DNA of 64,000 nucleotides, taken from NCBI RefSeq assembly GCF_001467585.1, contig NZ_LNXY01000027.1:319988-383987 (forward strand). Reading direction: 5' to 3'. Origin of the DNA: Legionella drozanskii LLAP-1. Its GTDB lineage: Bacteria > Pseudomonadota > Gammaproteobacteria > Legionellales > Legionellaceae. The notes beneath the pieces are model-generated. The model searched no databases. It was not told the DNA's origin and saw nothing but the letters and a program-made list of their open reading frames with translations. A program made the position numbers and the translations under genes. Below, piece after piece: positions 1-10,470 of the stretch; within the stretch, counting starts at the first letter, position 1, and each line of letters begins with the position of its first letter.

Positions 1-264
1 CAGTTGCATGATTGCCACAGCCGTAAACGCATGACTTAATTGGCCAATGTTAAATAGAGTATTAGAAGCAACAAGAAGCTTTTTCTCACTATCTGCTAAG
101 CCATACCCAACTATTCGTGTGATATAAGGTGCCTGCGTGATAGATAAAGCCAGTCCAGGAACATGATTATCCTGCATGTACTGAATAATTAAATCATCAA
201 TGGATTGTCCCTTATGGAAAAGATGAAAATTCCCAGGTCCACTGTCTGCTAATTTCCTTGTCAT
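1..264 (-). CDS. Beta-lactamase-fold serine hydrolase homologue, N-terminal 88 residues, catalytic motif lost
   Basis: The reading frame opens at ATG 264 and runs off the left edge, so only the N-terminus is visible. It reads like the start of a class C beta-lactamase/esterase-family (PF00144) protein: a short helix, then VPGLALSI, a strand pair, and the segment that normally carries the SxxK nucleophile. In active members that segment reads roughly IGSVSKxFTA; here it reads IGQLSHAFTA, so the Ser is Gln and the Lys is His. No signal peptide is visible. It is divergent from mutS. The family call is reasonable; loss of catalysis is inferred from the missing pair. Confidence 0.6.
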   Translation of the reverse strand, partial: MTRKLADSGPGNFHLFHKGQSIDDLIIQYMQDNHVPGLALSITQAPYITRIVGYGLADSEKKLLVASNTLFNIGQLSHAFTAVAIMQL

Positions 265-350
265 GATAATTCCTACTGAAGAAATTACTTGTTTTAAGTG
301 TAGCTGAACTGCCGATATCGGAGGTTGTTGCCGGGTTGAATTTCGCTAAA

Positions 351-380
351 AATGTAGGTTGGCCCAACATTGGTTGAACC
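351..380. repeat. Intergenic palindromic repeat copy (GTAGGTTGGCCCAAC type)
   Basis: In the space between the divergent serine-hydrolase-like gene and mutS, a segment carrying TGTAGGTTGGCCCAACATTGG follows a GGTTGAATTTCG motif at about 335-346. The same two modules recur near 51020-51046, and the first module recurs inverted near 54845-54865. It belongs to the GTTGGGCC/GGCCCAAC family seen in several intergenic spaces here. No function is evident. Confidence 0.5.
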
Positions 381-465
381 TGCCCCCCAAATCCTAACTC
401 AATTTACTGACTTAAACCGGAGCCTTTGCTAGAATCTCTAAAAATTTTTTGTGCCTTATAAAACT

Positions 466-3000
466 ATGTCTGTAACTCATACTCCCATGATGCAACAATA
501 TTTACGCATCAAGTCAGAATACCCTGATATGCTTCTACTTTATCGTATGGGTGATTTTTATGAACTTTTTTACGATGATGCTAAACGTGCTGCCAAACTG
601 CTTGATTTAACGCTAACCCATCGTGGTCAATCTGCAGATAAACCCATCCCCATGGCAGGGGTTCCCTACCATGCTGTGGAAAATTATTTGGCCCGATTAA
701 TCAGAAAAGGCGAATCCGTCGCTATTTGCGAGCAAATTGGTGATCCAGCCACATCAAAAGGTCCCGTCGAACGCCAAGTGACCCGCATCATCACTCCTGG
801 AACGGTAACCGACGAAGCACTGCTTGACGCTCAAAAAGATAATGTATTACTTGCTATTCACACGCAAAATAAACAATTTGGTTTAGCCTGGGTTGATTTA
901 AGTGGCGGCCGTTTTCATTTATTACAAGTAAAAGATGAGGCTCAACTTTGGGCGGAGATCAATCGTCTACAGCCTGCAGAAATCCTAACGCAACAGACCT
1001 TAGCCCTTTCCCATTTTACAGTAAAAACTCGCCCAGCTTGGGAATTCGATTTAAAGCGTGCCCAGCAACTACTCTGTGAACAGTTTGCCGTGCAAAACTT
1101 AAGTGCTTTTGGCGAAAAAGACTATGCTATCGCCTTCCCGGCTGCCGGTTGTTTATTAACCTACTTACAAAATACTCAGCGCCAAGCCCTACCTCATCTA
1201 ACGCAGATTACTTTGGAACAAAATGAAAACTTTTTGCAACTCGATGCCTCCACACAAAAGCATTTAGAGATCTTTGAAAACAATCAAGGGGGGCGGGAAA
1301 ATAGTTTACTATCTGTCCTTGATTATACAGCCTGCGCCATGGGTAGCCGCTTACTCAAACGCTGGCTAGGGAGACCTCTCAATCAAGCCAATTTAATTCT
1401 GCAACGGCAAGATGCAGTCAAAGAATTCATTGAAAAACAACAAGCTCCGGTGATACATCCTTTGCTAAGGCAAATTTGCGATGTAGAGCGGATTGTGTCG
1501 CGAATTGCTTTGAAGTCAGCAAGACCGCGTGATCTTATTCACCTTAGAGAAACACTGGCTCTTCTTCCCGAGATCAGCAATGTCCTTGTACCAAATCAAT
1601 CAAAACTACTAAAAGAATTAGACCATCATTTAGTGCTGCAACCGGAACTTCATGAGCTTTTATGCAATGCAATCGTTGAGAATCCCCCCATGCTAATTCG
1701 GGATGGAGGAGTTATTGCCTCAGGATTTGACGAAGAACTCGATGAATTAAGAATGTTGAGCAATAATGCCACAGACAAGCTTATCGAACTAGAAACCGCA
1801 GAGAAAGAACGATCAGGATTATCGACGCTCAAGTTTGGCTATAATCGCGTACAAGGTTATTACATTGAGCTATCACGTAATCAATCTGAAAAGGCACCCC
1901 TGAATTATCAACGTAAACAAACGTTAAAAAACGTTGAGCGCTACATCACCCCGGAATTAAAAGAATTCGAAGAAAAAGTATTATCCGCTCAAGTGAAAGC
2001 CTTGGCTCGAGAAAAATGGCTATATGACAATTTGTTAGAGGAAATACAACAATTCATCAAACCACTTACTCACTTAGCTCATGCACTGGCTCAGCTTGAT
2101 GTATTAGCCACTTTTGCCGAACGAGCCCAAGCTCTCAATTGGTCTAGCCCTCAATTTGCGGCAGAGCCAGGTATTCATCTTATCGAAGGACGTCATCCTG
2201 TTGTCGAACAAGCATTACAGGAGCAGTTCATTGCTAATGATTTAATTTTAAACAACAGTAAAAATATGCTTCTCATTACCGGTCCCAATATGGGTGGAAA
2301 ATCCACCTATATGCGACAAACTGCCTTGATTGTTCTGCTCGCTCACACCGGCAGCTACGTCCCTGCAAAACAGGCAAAAATAGGACCCATTGACCGCATT
2401 TTTACACGCATTGGTGCTTCTGATGATTTAGCCTCTGGCCGATCCACTTTCATGGTGGAAATGACAGAAACAGCTTATATTCTTCGTCAAGCTACCAATA
2501 AAAGCCTAGTCTTAATTGATGAAATAGGCCGTGGAACAAGTACTTACGATGGGATGGCTCTTGCCTATGCGACCTGTATTCACCTTGCTAACGCCATAAA
2601 AGCTTACAGCTTGTTCTCTACTCATTACTTTGAGTTAACCGAGTTACCTGAACAATTTAACTGTATTAGAAATGTTCACTTACAAGCTACCCTAGCAAAC
2701 GGTCGCATCGTTTTTTTATATCATGTGGAAGAAGGTTCGACGAATCGCAGCTATGGTTTAGAAGTTGCTCAACTGGCAGGAATCCCCGAAGAGGTTTTAC
2801 AGCTCGCTAATCACCATCTCAATCAGATCCAAACTCAGACAAAACAGCAACTGCCCATTTTCATTGAACAACCCTCTTCACCAATTCTTAAAGAGTTGGC
2901 AAAAATAGAGGCTGATAATTTGTCGCCCCGAGAAGCACTTGAATTAGTCTATCGCTTAAAAGTCATGGAAGCTGATTGTGCAGTGACTGGACTTGCATGA
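466..3000 (+). CDS. mutS: DNA mismatch repair protein MutS
   Basis: MutS recognises base mismatches and small loops and recruits MutL for strand-directed repair in the cytoplasm. The 844-residue protein is full length. The mismatch-reading motif GDFYELF lies near residue 30 (Phe-x-Glu). The ATPase Walker [10 protein letters not shown] is near residue 606, followed by the DEIGRGTST Walker B segment and the [10 protein letters not shown] loop. I chose ATG 466 because [13 protein letters not shown] aligns with the usual MutS N-terminus; an in-frame GTG at 451 would add five residues. Neither has a strong Shine-Dalgarno. The stop overlaps the tamA start (ATGA), suggesting translational coupling. 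Confidence 0.97.
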   Translation: MSVTHTPMMQQYLRIKSEYPDMLLLYRMGDFYELFYDDAKRAAKLLDLTLTHRGQSADKPIPMAGVPYHAVENYLARLIRKGESVAICEQIGDPATSKGPVERQVTRIITPGTVTDEALLDAQKDNVLLAIHTQNKQFGLAWVDLSGGRFHLLQVKDEAQLWAEINRLQPAEILTQQTLALSHFTVKTRPAWEFDLKRAQQLLCEQFAVQNLSAFGEKDYAIAFPAAGCLLTYLQNTQRQALPHLTQITLEQNENFLQLDASTQKHLEIFENNQGGRENSLLSVLDYTACAMGSRLLKRWLGRPLNQANLILQRQDAVKEFIEKQQAPVIHPLLRQICDVERIVSRIALKSARPRDLIHLRETLALLPEISNVLVPNQSKLLKELDHHLVLQPELHELLCNAIVENPPMLIRDGGVIASGFDEELDELRMLSNNATDKLIELETAEKERSGLSTLKFGYNRVQGYYIELSRNQSEKAPLNYQRKQTLKNVERYITPELKEFEEKVLSAQVKALAREKWLYDNLLEEIQQFIKPLTHLAHALAQLDVLATFAERAQALNWSSPQFAAEPGIHLIEGRHPVVEQALQEQFIANDLILNNSKNMLLITGPNMGGKSTYMRQTALIVLLAHTGSYVPAKQAKIGPIDRIFTRIGASDDLASGRSTFMVEMTETAYILRQATNKSLVLIDEIGRGTSTYDGMALAYATCIHLANAIKAYSLFSTHYFELTELPEQFNCIRNVHLQATLANGRIVFLYHVEEGSTNRSYGLEVAQLAGIPEEVLQLANHHLNQIQTQTKQQLPIFIEQPSSPILKELAKIEADNLSPREALELVYRLKVMEADCAVTGLA

Positions 3001-4673
3001 AAAAAATACGTCTACTCTGGGTGCTTATAAGCCTGCCTTTCTTAATAGCAGCAACACCCAAAATGAATTTTCATATTATCGGGGTGAAAGGAAAATTATT
3101 GACTAATATTCAATCTCGTTTAATGGAAGTTGCACAGACTAGACCTTTAGAGCGAGAAACTGACGAAGAGCTTCGTCAACAGATAACGCAAGCCATGCAA
3201 CCCTTTGGTTATTTCAACCCTTTAATTATCCTCAGAAGACAACCCTTGCAAATCCAGGTTATTCCTGGCTCGCCGATGCTGATTAGCAATATTAATATCA
3301 ATCTTAAAGGTGAGGGAGCCTCTAATCCTGAAGTTAGAAAAGAGCTAAACAATTTACCTATCGCAGTTGGACAACCTTTAAATAGCGCAAAGTATGAGGA
3401 AACAAAACAACGCTTATCCGACGCTGCTGAACGGCAAGGATACTTGCATTCATCCTTTGAAAAAGCAGAAATGCTCATCGACATTAATAACAATGGATCG
3501 CAGATTAATCTGATCTTTGATACGGGTCCGCAATACTATTTTGGCCAGGTAAAATTTGATCCGACTAATATCTCACCTGAATTACTGAATCGCTACGTGC
3601 CATTTAACTACGGCCTACCCTATTCTACCGATCAAATATTGACGTTTAATACCCAGTTAGTCAGTAGTGGCTATTTTCGCAGCGTAGCGGTTAAACCTGA
3701 GATTGGTGTTAAGGAACGTTATATTCCTGTTCATGTTCATCTCGAACCTGTTCCCCGTTCGAGCTACTCTTTCGGTGTGGGTTATGGTACAGATACAGGG
3801 CCGCGTGGACGTGCCGGTTATCATATTGTCCCTTTAAATCGTGCTGGCCATAAATTTAATCTCATGGCCTTAGGTTCATTTGCGCAATCTGCGTTAAAAA
3901 CGCAATACATTATTCCAGGTAAAAATCCGGTCGTTGATCAATATCATATTAACAGTAATTTATCGGCTTTGAATTATGATACTGGGTACAGTAAATCAGT
4001 TTTAATTTCTTTGGCACAGCATCATAACTTGCCTTATTTTCAACGGGTTTTATCAATCAATGGTCTTTATGATGATTATCATTATTATCGTCAACCTGAA
4101 GAAAATAAACGTGCAATATTTCCAAAGGCTAGTTTCACTTGGATTAATATAAAAAATAATCTTTTTTCTCCTTCGGGATATAACATTAATGTAACGGGTT
4201 TAGGAGCCAGCAAAGCGTTTCTTTCGAATGAAAATTTCCTTCAAGCATCAATTAATGCAAAAGCAGCTCTAAGCCTTCCGCAAATTAGAACGCGTTTTTA
4301 TTTTCATACCATTCAAGCTGTAACACAAATCAATAACATTAATAAACTACCTTTATCTCTCGCATTGTTACTTGGTGGTGCAGAAAATTTAAAAGCGTAT
4401 AAATATAACTCCATTGGTCCTGGAAAAATTTTGACCTATGGTGGTTTAGAGATTCAAAAAGAAACAAAAGAAAATTGGTATTTAATTGGTTTTTTGGACA
4501 GTGGCGATGTTTATAGACCGAAGGCAAGAAAAATGAAAAATGACATCGGTATTGGGCTGATGTGGTTATCAGCGATGGGACCTATCAAAGTCGGAATTGC
4601 TCTGCCGTTAGGAACCCAAGGGCATCATTCAAAAAGCCCCAAACTAGTCATTAACATGGGACCTGATTTATGA
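2997..4673 (+). CDS. tamA: TamA, Omp85-family outer-membrane assembly protein
   Basis: This 558-residue Omp85-superfamily protein begins with a hydrophobic signal sequence ([18 protein letters not shown]). About 230 residues of POTRA-like domains follow, then a C-terminal beta-barrel with [15 protein letters not shown] at the first barrel strands and the conserved [12 protein letters not shown] near the end. Its length matches E. coli TamA (577 aa) rather than BamA (about 800 aa). With TamB it forms the translocation and assembly module bridging inner and outer membranes, implicated in autotransporter and phospholipid export. The start overlaps the mutS stop (ATGA), and its stop overlaps the tamB start in the same way, so the pair is co-translated. 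An upstream TTG at 2976 is unlikely because it would displace the signal peptide. Confidence 0.92.
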   Translation: MKKIRLLWVLISLPFLIAATPKMNFHIIGVKGKLLTNIQSRLMEVAQTRPLERETDEELRQQITQAMQPFGYFNPLIILRRQPLQIQVIPGSPMLISNININLKGEGASNPEVRKELNNLPIAVGQPLNSAKYEETKQRLSDAAERQGYLHSSFEKAEMLIDINNNGSQINLIFDTGPQYYFGQVKFDPTNISPELLNRYVPFNYGLPYSTDQILTFNTQLVSSGYFRSVAVKPEIGVKERYIPVHVHLEPVPRSSYSFGVGYGTDTGPRGRAGYHIVPLNRAGHKFNLMALGSFAQSALKTQYIIPGKNPVVDQYHINSNLSALNYDTGYSKSVLISLAQHHNLPYFQRVLSINGLYDDYHYYRQPEENKRAIFPKASFTWINIKNNLFSPSGYNINVTGLGASKAFLSNENFLQASINAKAALSLPQIRTRFYFHTIQAVTQINNINKLPLSLALLLGGAENLKAYKYNSIGPGKILTYGGLEIQKETKENWYLIGFLDSGDVYRPKARKMKNDIGIGLMWLSAMGPIKVGIALPLGTQGHHSKSPKLVINMGPDL

Positions 4674-7627
4674 TGCGCAACTTAGGTACTGCTCTTAAAT
4701 TGTCTATAAAAAGTTTAGCGATTCTTTTTATTCTATTTATTGCCTTTTTCCTCTTTTTATTGACTACCAAATCGGGATTTTTACTCAGTACAAAATTAGC
4801 GAAAATTATTTCGCCTGGTGAATTAACTATTGAAAACCCTCAGGGTAAACTTATCAATCATTTTTCATTTTCTCGCCTTCATTATCAAGACGATCATTCT
4901 CAAGTCAACCTAAAAGATTTTATGATAACATGGCAATGGAAATCGCTGTTTCATCATCAATTATTAATTGAATCCCTTCATGCAAAAAATTTATCTTTAT
5001 TCTTAAAGAATAAAGAAGAAAAATTAACTAAAACGAGCGCTTTCAAACTGCCAATTGACATTAAAATTAATGATGCTTCCATTGATAAAATTCAAATTAC
5101 TCATAATGAAAGCAAGTATCAAATTTCTAATCTTATGCTGCAGGCAGAGCTGACAAATCGGCTTTGGAAAGTTAACAAACTTTTTTTGAATTTTAATAAC
5201 ATGGACTTTAGTTTAGACGGACAAGTTCAACCAAAATTTCCCTATCCTTTATCTGCTCAGTTACAAGTTAAGTCAACTAACAGCAAGCAAAATATCCAGG
5301 GATTTATAAAATTAGGCGGTGATTTCTCTCTCTATCATTGGCATGGGGAGATGATTAATCCTAAAGGCACGCTAATTAATGGGACTTTAAGATACGGAAA
5401 AGAAATTCACAATCAAGCGACTTGGCATCAGTTTATCTGGCCTCTCGATAAAGACCAAATGCTTGAAATTCCGGAAGGAAACTTACATCTCGATGGGACT
5501 ATTCCTAATATAAATCTTACTCTTGTTGCAAGCGTCATATCACCGATTCCTGCAGATATCCAGCTTGTTGGCAAGACAAGCCAACAAACCATCCATTCTC
5601 AGGGAACTATTAAGCTAGCTCGGGGTGAGATTAATCTTGATTTTGCTTACGATGAAAAAACAAACCCTAAAATTCAAGGTAAAATCCAAGCGAAAGGCTT
5701 CGATGTTAAAATCGCAGAACAACCCTTTGAACAACTGAAACTGGATACCGAATTAACAGGTGATTCCTTCCCTAACTTAGTCATAAGTTCGCTGTTAACG
5801 ACGCAATATTTCGGCAATTTATTAACAGCAAATCTTCATTATCAAAATCGTCAAATACAGGCGCAAGCTACACTTGGAACTAATCAAATTCAAATACAAG
5901 GTTCCTTACCCTACCAATGGAAGCTTAAGGCAATAATTCCTGAACCCGATTTGCTTCATCCTAGTCTGAAATCATTACAAACTGAACTGAGAGCTAATGC
6001 AACAATTGCGAGTCCCACAAACGGCGAATTGAAGTTAATGATTCTTCCAGGAAATTTTCAATTAGATGAAAAAAACTCTACAGAAGTTTTAAAATTTTCT
6101 GGAGGAGAATTCTATGCGCAATTAACGCCTAGTCGTTTAAACATTATTGGAAATTTAACCTTGGATAAGTATAAGTCTCTTGCTTTAACCTTGGATTTGC
6201 CAAAATTTCGTTTAGACCAGGGATTAAGTGAAAAACAAGCACTCAAAGGAAAGTTAAGTTTAGAGGTCAACTCCCTTGCTTTTCTCGAACAATTTAGCAG
6301 CGTAGCCAGCAAAATTGAAGGCCAATTAAATGCCCTAATTAATCTCAGTGGAACCATCAGTAAACCGCTGATGGAAGGAACGCTCAATCTTGATAAAGCA
6401 AAACTCGCTATCCCCAAGCTAGGACTTAATTTAGCTCCCATTCAAATTAATCTTCAAAGCCGAAATAAACGCTGGACAACCCAAGGATCTTTCACCTCCC
6501 AGGGAAGGGTATTATCTTTAAAAGGTAGTGGTGATTTTACGCCTGAAATGACGGGTTCACTTAAGCTCAACGGCGATGATTTTCCACTCATTAATACAGC
6601 CGAATACGTCATCAATTTATCACCACAATTAGTCATTTATGTTAAGCCTAATGCAATTGATATGACGGGACAAATCTTAATTCCAAACGCTCAAATTAAA
6701 CCACAGACTTTCACTAGCACGACTAGTTTATCGGAAGATGCTGTTTTTGTTGGAGCGAAATCGACGCCCAATCCTTTCCATATTAATACTGATCTGCGCT
6801 TAGCGATGGGAGAAAACGTTGTTATCGACATGAAAGGCTTGCATGGATTTCTTGATGGGAGTATTCGCTTACTGCAATTGCCCCAAGGCCCACTCAATGC
6901 CAGTGGTGAATTAACCATACGTGACGGTAAATATAAAGCCTATGGCCAAGATCTAACGATTGATCAAGGCCAGTTAATCTTCACCGGGGGTTCAATTGAT
7001 AATCCAGGCATCAGTGTCCGAGCCATACGTCGCTTTAATAATAAAAATGCTTCTTTTACTGGTTCAAATCAATTGTTTGATTTTAAATCAGCCAATATAC
7101 AAAATTTAGACTTTAGTAGGGAAATGATTGTTGGGGTTGAGGTTAGTGGACGTTTAAGCGCAACTAAAATAAAACTATTCTCTGATCCGTCTACCCTCTC
7201 TCAGGCAGACATTTTATCCATGCTTTTATTAGGTAAACCCGCTAATCAAGCTAACCAAGCAGGCGGACAACTTCTGCTCAATGCGATTAGCTCAATGAAT
7301 TTAGGTGCCGGCACCAAAGGGGCACAACTGCTTTCACAGTTAAAGCAATCACTGGGTGTGGATTTGAATATAAAAAGCAATACCAAGTATAATCAGCAAA
7401 CCAATGAAATCACGGAATCCGATACTGTGGTAGTTGGTAAATCGGTAACTAAACGCATTTATGTGAGTTATAATTTTGGTTTAGCGCAAGCTGATTCGAA
7501 TGTATTTACCCTAACTTATTTGTTAAATAAATTTTTCAGTATCCAAGTGAATGCCAGTGCCACAGCTAGTGGTATCGATTTATTGTATACTCGCGATGCT
7601 GCAAAAGATTCGAAGCCTAGGAGTTAA
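4670..7627 (+). CDS. tamB: TamB, inner-membrane-anchored AsmA-like translocation partner of TamA
   Basis: This 985-residue protein has one N-terminal transmembrane helix (roughly residues 14-37, LAILFILFIAFFLFLLTT). A very long beta-rich region of alternating short strands follows, typical of the TamB/DUF490 beta-taco repeat. The conserved C-terminal domain ends with YNFGLAQADSNVFTLTY and a short basic tail. TamB spans the periplasm and docks on TamA POTRA domains; AsmA-like proteins of this class are implicated in moving phospholipids to the outer membrane. It is shorter than E. coli TamB (about 1260 aa). The ATGA overlap with tamA fixes the start at 4670, with a second ATG immediately downstream. 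Confidence 0.92.
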   Translation: MMRNLGTALKLSIKSLAILFILFIAFFLFLLTTKSGFLLSTKLAKIISPGELTIENPQGKLINHFSFSRLHYQDDHSQVNLKDFMITWQWKSLFHHQLLIESLHAKNLSLFLKNKEEKLTKTSAFKLPIDIKINDASIDKIQITHNESKYQISNLMLQAELTNRLWKVNKLFLNFNNMDFSLDGQVQPKFPYPLSAQLQVKSTNSKQNIQGFIKLGGDFSLYHWHGEMINPKGTLINGTLRYGKEIHNQATWHQFIWPLDKDQMLEIPEGNLHLDGTIPNINLTLVASVISPIPADIQLVGKTSQQTIHSQGTIKLARGEINLDFAYDEKTNPKIQGKIQAKGFDVKIAEQPFEQLKLDTELTGDSFPNLVISSLLTTQYFGNLLTANLHYQNRQIQAQATLGTNQIQIQGSLPYQWKLKAIIPEPDLLHPSLKSLQTELRANATIASPTNGELKLMILPGNFQLDEKNSTEVLKFSGGEFYAQLTPSRLNIIGNLTLDKYKSLALTLDLPKFRLDQGLSEKQALKGKLSLEVNSLAFLEQFSSVASKIEGQLNALINLSGTISKPLMEGTLNLDKAKLAIPKLGLNLAPIQINLQSRNKRWTTQGSFTSQGRVLSLKGSGDFTPEMTGSLKLNGDDFPLINTAEYVINLSPQLVIYVKPNAIDMTGQILIPNAQIKPQTFTSTTSLSEDAVFVGAKSTPNPFHINTDLRLAMGENVVIDMKGLHGFLDGSIRLLQLPQGPLNASGELTIRDGKYKAYGQDLTIDQGQLIFTGGSIDNPGISVRAIRRFNNKNASFTGSNQLFDFKSANIQNLDFSREMIVGVEVSGRLSATKIKLFSDPSTLSQADILSMLLLGKPANQANQAGGQLLLNAISSMNLGAGTKGAQLLSQLKQSLGVDLNIKSNTKYNQQTNEITESDTVVVGKSVTKRIYVSYNFGLAQADSNVFTLTYLLNKFFSIQVNASATASGIDLLYTRDAAKDSKPRS

Positions 7628-7706
7628 GGAATTTTTTGTTTTGCTAATCATTTGGTTTGACCTTGGCCCAATTTTGGTGAAAACTCAATCCTGAAGAGGA
7701 AATAAA

Positions 7707-8693
7707 ATGACTGATTTGCACCTTCCAGTACGTTTAAAACGATTACGCAGCAGTCCTGCTGTGAGAGCTTTAATACAGGAAACGCGATTACATCCGCAAC
7801 AATTTATTGCGCCCTTATTTATTTCAGAAACAATTTCAGCCAAACAAGAAATTAAAAGTATGCCAGGGCAATTTCAATTAAGTCTCAATGACTTAGCTGC
7901 TGAAATAAACCAACTCGCTGAATTAGGTATTAGAGCGGTTTTACTTTTTGGCATTCCTAGCCATAAGGATGAGATTGGCAGTGCCTCGCTTCACTCCGAT
8001 GGCATAATTCAGCGAGCTGTGCGGGTCATTCGTGAAGTCAATAAGGATATTTTAATTATTACTGATGTCTGTTTTTGCGAATACACGGACCATGGCCATT
8101 GCGGCACTTTACAGGGTCAGAAATTAGATAACGATAAGACCTTGGAATTATTGGCTCAACAAGCAGTAAGCCATGCCGATGCAGGTGCGGATTGGGTAGC
8201 TCCCAGCAGTATGACAGATGGAATGGTCGCTGCAATTCGTCAAGCCTTAGATAAAGCAGGTCATACTAATACAGCAATTTTGAGTTACGCGGTTAAATAC
8301 AGTTCAAGTTTCTACGGTCCTTTCCGTGAAGCCGCTCAAGGCACTCCTCAGTTTGGTGACCGCAAAAGCTATCAAATGGATCCTGCCAATTCTAACGAAG
8401 CATTGAGAGAAGCCGCGCTGGATTTAGCAGAGGGTGCTGATTTACTCATGGTAAAACCAGCCATGATCTACCTTGATGTCATCTACAGAGTTAAACAACA
8501 TTTTCCCGAAATACCTTTATGTGCTTATCAAGTCAGTGGAGAATATTCCATGATAAAAAATGCAGCCCTTCATGGATTAATCAACGAAGAGCAAGCTATG
8601 GTTGAGAGCCTGTTAGCCATTAAACGCGCGGGGGCTGATCTTATTATTTCTTATTTTGCCAAGGATCTCGCAAAATTATTGAAGAGATTCTAA
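7707..8693 (+). CDS. hemB: Delta-aminolevulinic acid dehydratase (porphobilinogen synthase)
   Basis: HemB condenses two 5-aminolevulinate molecules to porphobilinogen, the second common step of haem synthesis. The protein has 328 residues, the usual length. It carries the zinc-site signature DVCFCEYTDHGHCG, with three Cys, so it is the zinc-dependent type rather than the Asp-rich magnesium type. Both substrate-binding lysines are visible, in YAVKYSSSFYG (near residue 197) and LLMVKPAM (near residue 249). A GAGGAA Shine-Dalgarno precedes ATG 7707. It stands 79 bases after tamB and is closed by a bidirectional hairpin terminator. Confidence 0.97.
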   Translation: MTDLHLPVRLKRLRSSPAVRALIQETRLHPQQFIAPLFISETISAKQEIKSMPGQFQLSLNDLAAEINQLAELGIRAVLLFGIPSHKDEIGSASLHSDGIIQRAVRVIREVNKDILIITDVCFCEYTDHGHCGTLQGQKLDNDKTLELLAQQAVSHADAGADWVAPSSMTDGMVAAIRQALDKAGHTNTAILSYAVKYSSSFYGPFREAAQGTPQFGDRKSYQMDPANSNEALREAALDLAEGADLLMVKPAMIYLDVIYRVKQHFPEIPLCAYQVSGEYSMIKNAALHGLINEEQAMVESLLAIKRAGADLIISYFAKDLAKLLKRF

Positions 8694-8749
8694 TCCTAAC
8701 CTAGCAACGGTCAGGAATTCTACATTCAAACCCGTTGCTACTTTGCAAA

Positions 8750-8777
8750 AAAAAACCACGCTAGTGCGTGGTTTTTT
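8750..8777. terminator. Bidirectional rho-independent terminator between hemB and the FadL-family gene
   Basis: A perfect 12-base stem, AAAAAACCACGC with GCGTGGTTTTTT, closes a TAGT tetraloop. It has A and T tracts on opposite sides, so it can terminate hemB on the plus strand and the convergent FadL-family gene on the minus strand. Confidence 0.9.
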
Positions 8778-8790
8778 AATTGCCTTCAAG

Positions 8791-10206
8791 TTATTTAGTT
8801 GGGGCAATCATAGGAGCTGGTTGGTCAAGAACCCAAACTGCTTGTACACCAACTAAGTCGGCATGCGCTTTAATGCTTGCATCAACATTATAAGTGCTAG
8901 TCGCTCCCACGGCATTAGTGCGGTTAACACTATAGCGACCTGCAGAGAATAGATGGGTATAGCCTAAATCGAAACCAACGTTTGGTTGCAATTGATAATG
9001 CGCACCCACTGAAGTAGCCCAACGGTTAGTATCAGGTATACGAATATCTCGAAACTCATTTCTGGTCGGAGTCTGATCCCAACCGCCACCTACTCTCAAC
9101 ATTAATACATCGGTCAGTTGATAATTAGCCCCTAAAGCAAAACGCCAAGCGTTACGATAGTTTTCAGTCGTAGTCGAATTGACCAAAGTCTGAGCTAATC
9201 GAGGTGCATAAGCAGCAACTCGTTGTAACTCCAATGTTTTTAGCGAATTCCACCCGGTGTAAACAGCAGAACCTAAAATTGCAAGTCTAGGATTAATATC
9301 TTGATAAAAACTTAAGGTAGTCACATCTGGGAATATAATATTGTTACTTGTTAGAGTATCACTCCAGAAGATTGCCTCACCATCAGCAGCCAATACCGCA
9401 GATGGTGTAAGATTAGGTCCTAAGCTCGCTAATCGACCTTGTAAACGGCTAAATCCATTGAACCGATGTCTCATTTGAGATTGGTAGTTTAAACCAATAC
9501 GAGTATGGTCTTGTTGAAACAGTAACATACCGCCTGCATGAAAACCTACGCCATAAGAATGACCTTTGTTGTAGCTTAATGAATCCAGGAAGTAAGGTAA
9601 ATTAAACTGCAAAAGCGAAGTCGGCGCGCCAAGAACGCTATGAAATCTTACTCTAGCGTACTGGAGATCGATACCTAAACCTAAAGCAAAATGATCAGTT
9701 AGTCGACCACCTATCTCCGGTGAGAGGTTAGCAGTGATTAAGTTACTTGAGGTTGCCGCATAACGTACAGGTCCTACACGATCCCACTGAGTGGCTAAAC
9801 CGAATGGCGCAACAAAGCTTAAACCAAAGGCCATATTTTGACCAAATGGTAAGGCATAATGGAATGATGGGATATAACCCATTTTACCACCGCTTAAGTT
9901 TGTAAACGATTGTGTATAATTTGGTAACCCTTGTGTTGCAAAGGTACTTGCACCTGAGAGTTTTGCTGAAACAAACGCAGTTACCTCACCGGTCACGATC
10001 TCTTGTCGGTGAAGCAAAGCCAGACCCGCGGGGTTATACCAACCTGTTGAAGCATCGGCAGCTTCCGCAGCGATACCTGCAGCGTAGTTACCAATTGCAG
10101 CCGGTCTACTTTCAGTGTACAGGGAAAAGCTCCCTGCATTAGCGGCACTATTGGCCATCATCGCTAAAACGGCTGCACTAGCGATAGTTCTTATGGGTCT
10201 CTGCAT
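8791..10206 (-). CDS. FadL/OmpP1-family outer-membrane transport protein
   Basis: The mature protein begins with the FadL-type N-terminal hatch. After a signal peptide ending ANSAANA it reads GSFSLYTESRPAAIGNYAAG, then the family's NPAGLALL motif near residue 60, and a beta-barrel rich in alternating aromatic strands to the C-terminus. FadL relatives carry long-chain fatty acids or other hydrophobic molecules across the outer membrane. The start at 10206 (MQRPIRTIAS) has a GGAGTGAAGAGC Shine-Dalgarno and gives 471 residues. A longer frame from 10305 would put the signal peptide internally and is rejected. It is a monocistronic gene convergent with hemB. The substrate cannot be told. Confidence 0.88.
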   Translation of the reverse strand: MQRPIRTIASAAVLAMMANSAANAGSFSLYTESRPAAIGNYAAGIAAEAADASTGWYNPAGLALLHRQEIVTGEVTAFVSAKLSGASTFATQGLPNYTQSFTNLSGGKMGYIPSFHYALPFGQNMAFGLSFVAPFGLATQWDRVGPVRYAATSSNLITANLSPEIGGRLTDHFALGLGIDLQYARVRFHSVLGAPTSLLQFNLPYFLDSLSYNKGHSYGVGFHAGGMLLFQQDHTRIGLNYQSQMRHRFNGFSRLQGRLASLGPNLTPSAVLAADGEAIFWSDTLTSNNIIFPDVTTLSFYQDINPRLAILGSAVYTGWNSLKTLELQRVAAYAPRLAQTLVNSTTTENYRNAWRFALGANYQLTDVLMLRVGGGWDQTPTRNEFRDIRIPDTNRWATSVGAHYQLQPNVGFDLGYTHLFSAGRYSVNRTNAVGATSTYNVDASIKAHADLVGVQAVWVLDQPAPMIAPTK

Positions 10207-10470
10207 GCTCTTCACTCCAGACTCCTTACCATTAAAATATGCATTCCTGAATATTGCAAAAAAACAGACAGTGATAATAAATGAATTGGATAGCTTTTCA
10301 ACCAATTATTGAAAAAAATTGTTAATATAATCATTGGCAATTCATATAAAATCCAATATGAAAATATTTAGCTCATGATGGATATTTAATGCCATTTCTT
10401 ATTTGGAAAACTTGCTTGTAATTGCTTTCTAGTCCATGTTAATGTGTTCTTTTTTTGCTCGAGATTTATC
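10207..10470. promoter_or_regulatory. Divergent regulatory space between the FadL-family gene and lysAC
   Basis: This 264-base A+T-rich spacer must hold both divergent promoters. It contains a 7-base palindrome pair, TTCATAT...ATATGAA, around 10343-10363, which is a possible operator. I see no lysine-riboswitch-like structured leader ahead of lysAC. No confident -35/-10 pair was assigned. Confidence 0.35.

Noticed and set aside
10306-10470. Lysine riboswitch ahead of lysAC
   Set aside because: The leader is short and A+T-rich, with none of the conserved multi-helix lysine aptamer features.
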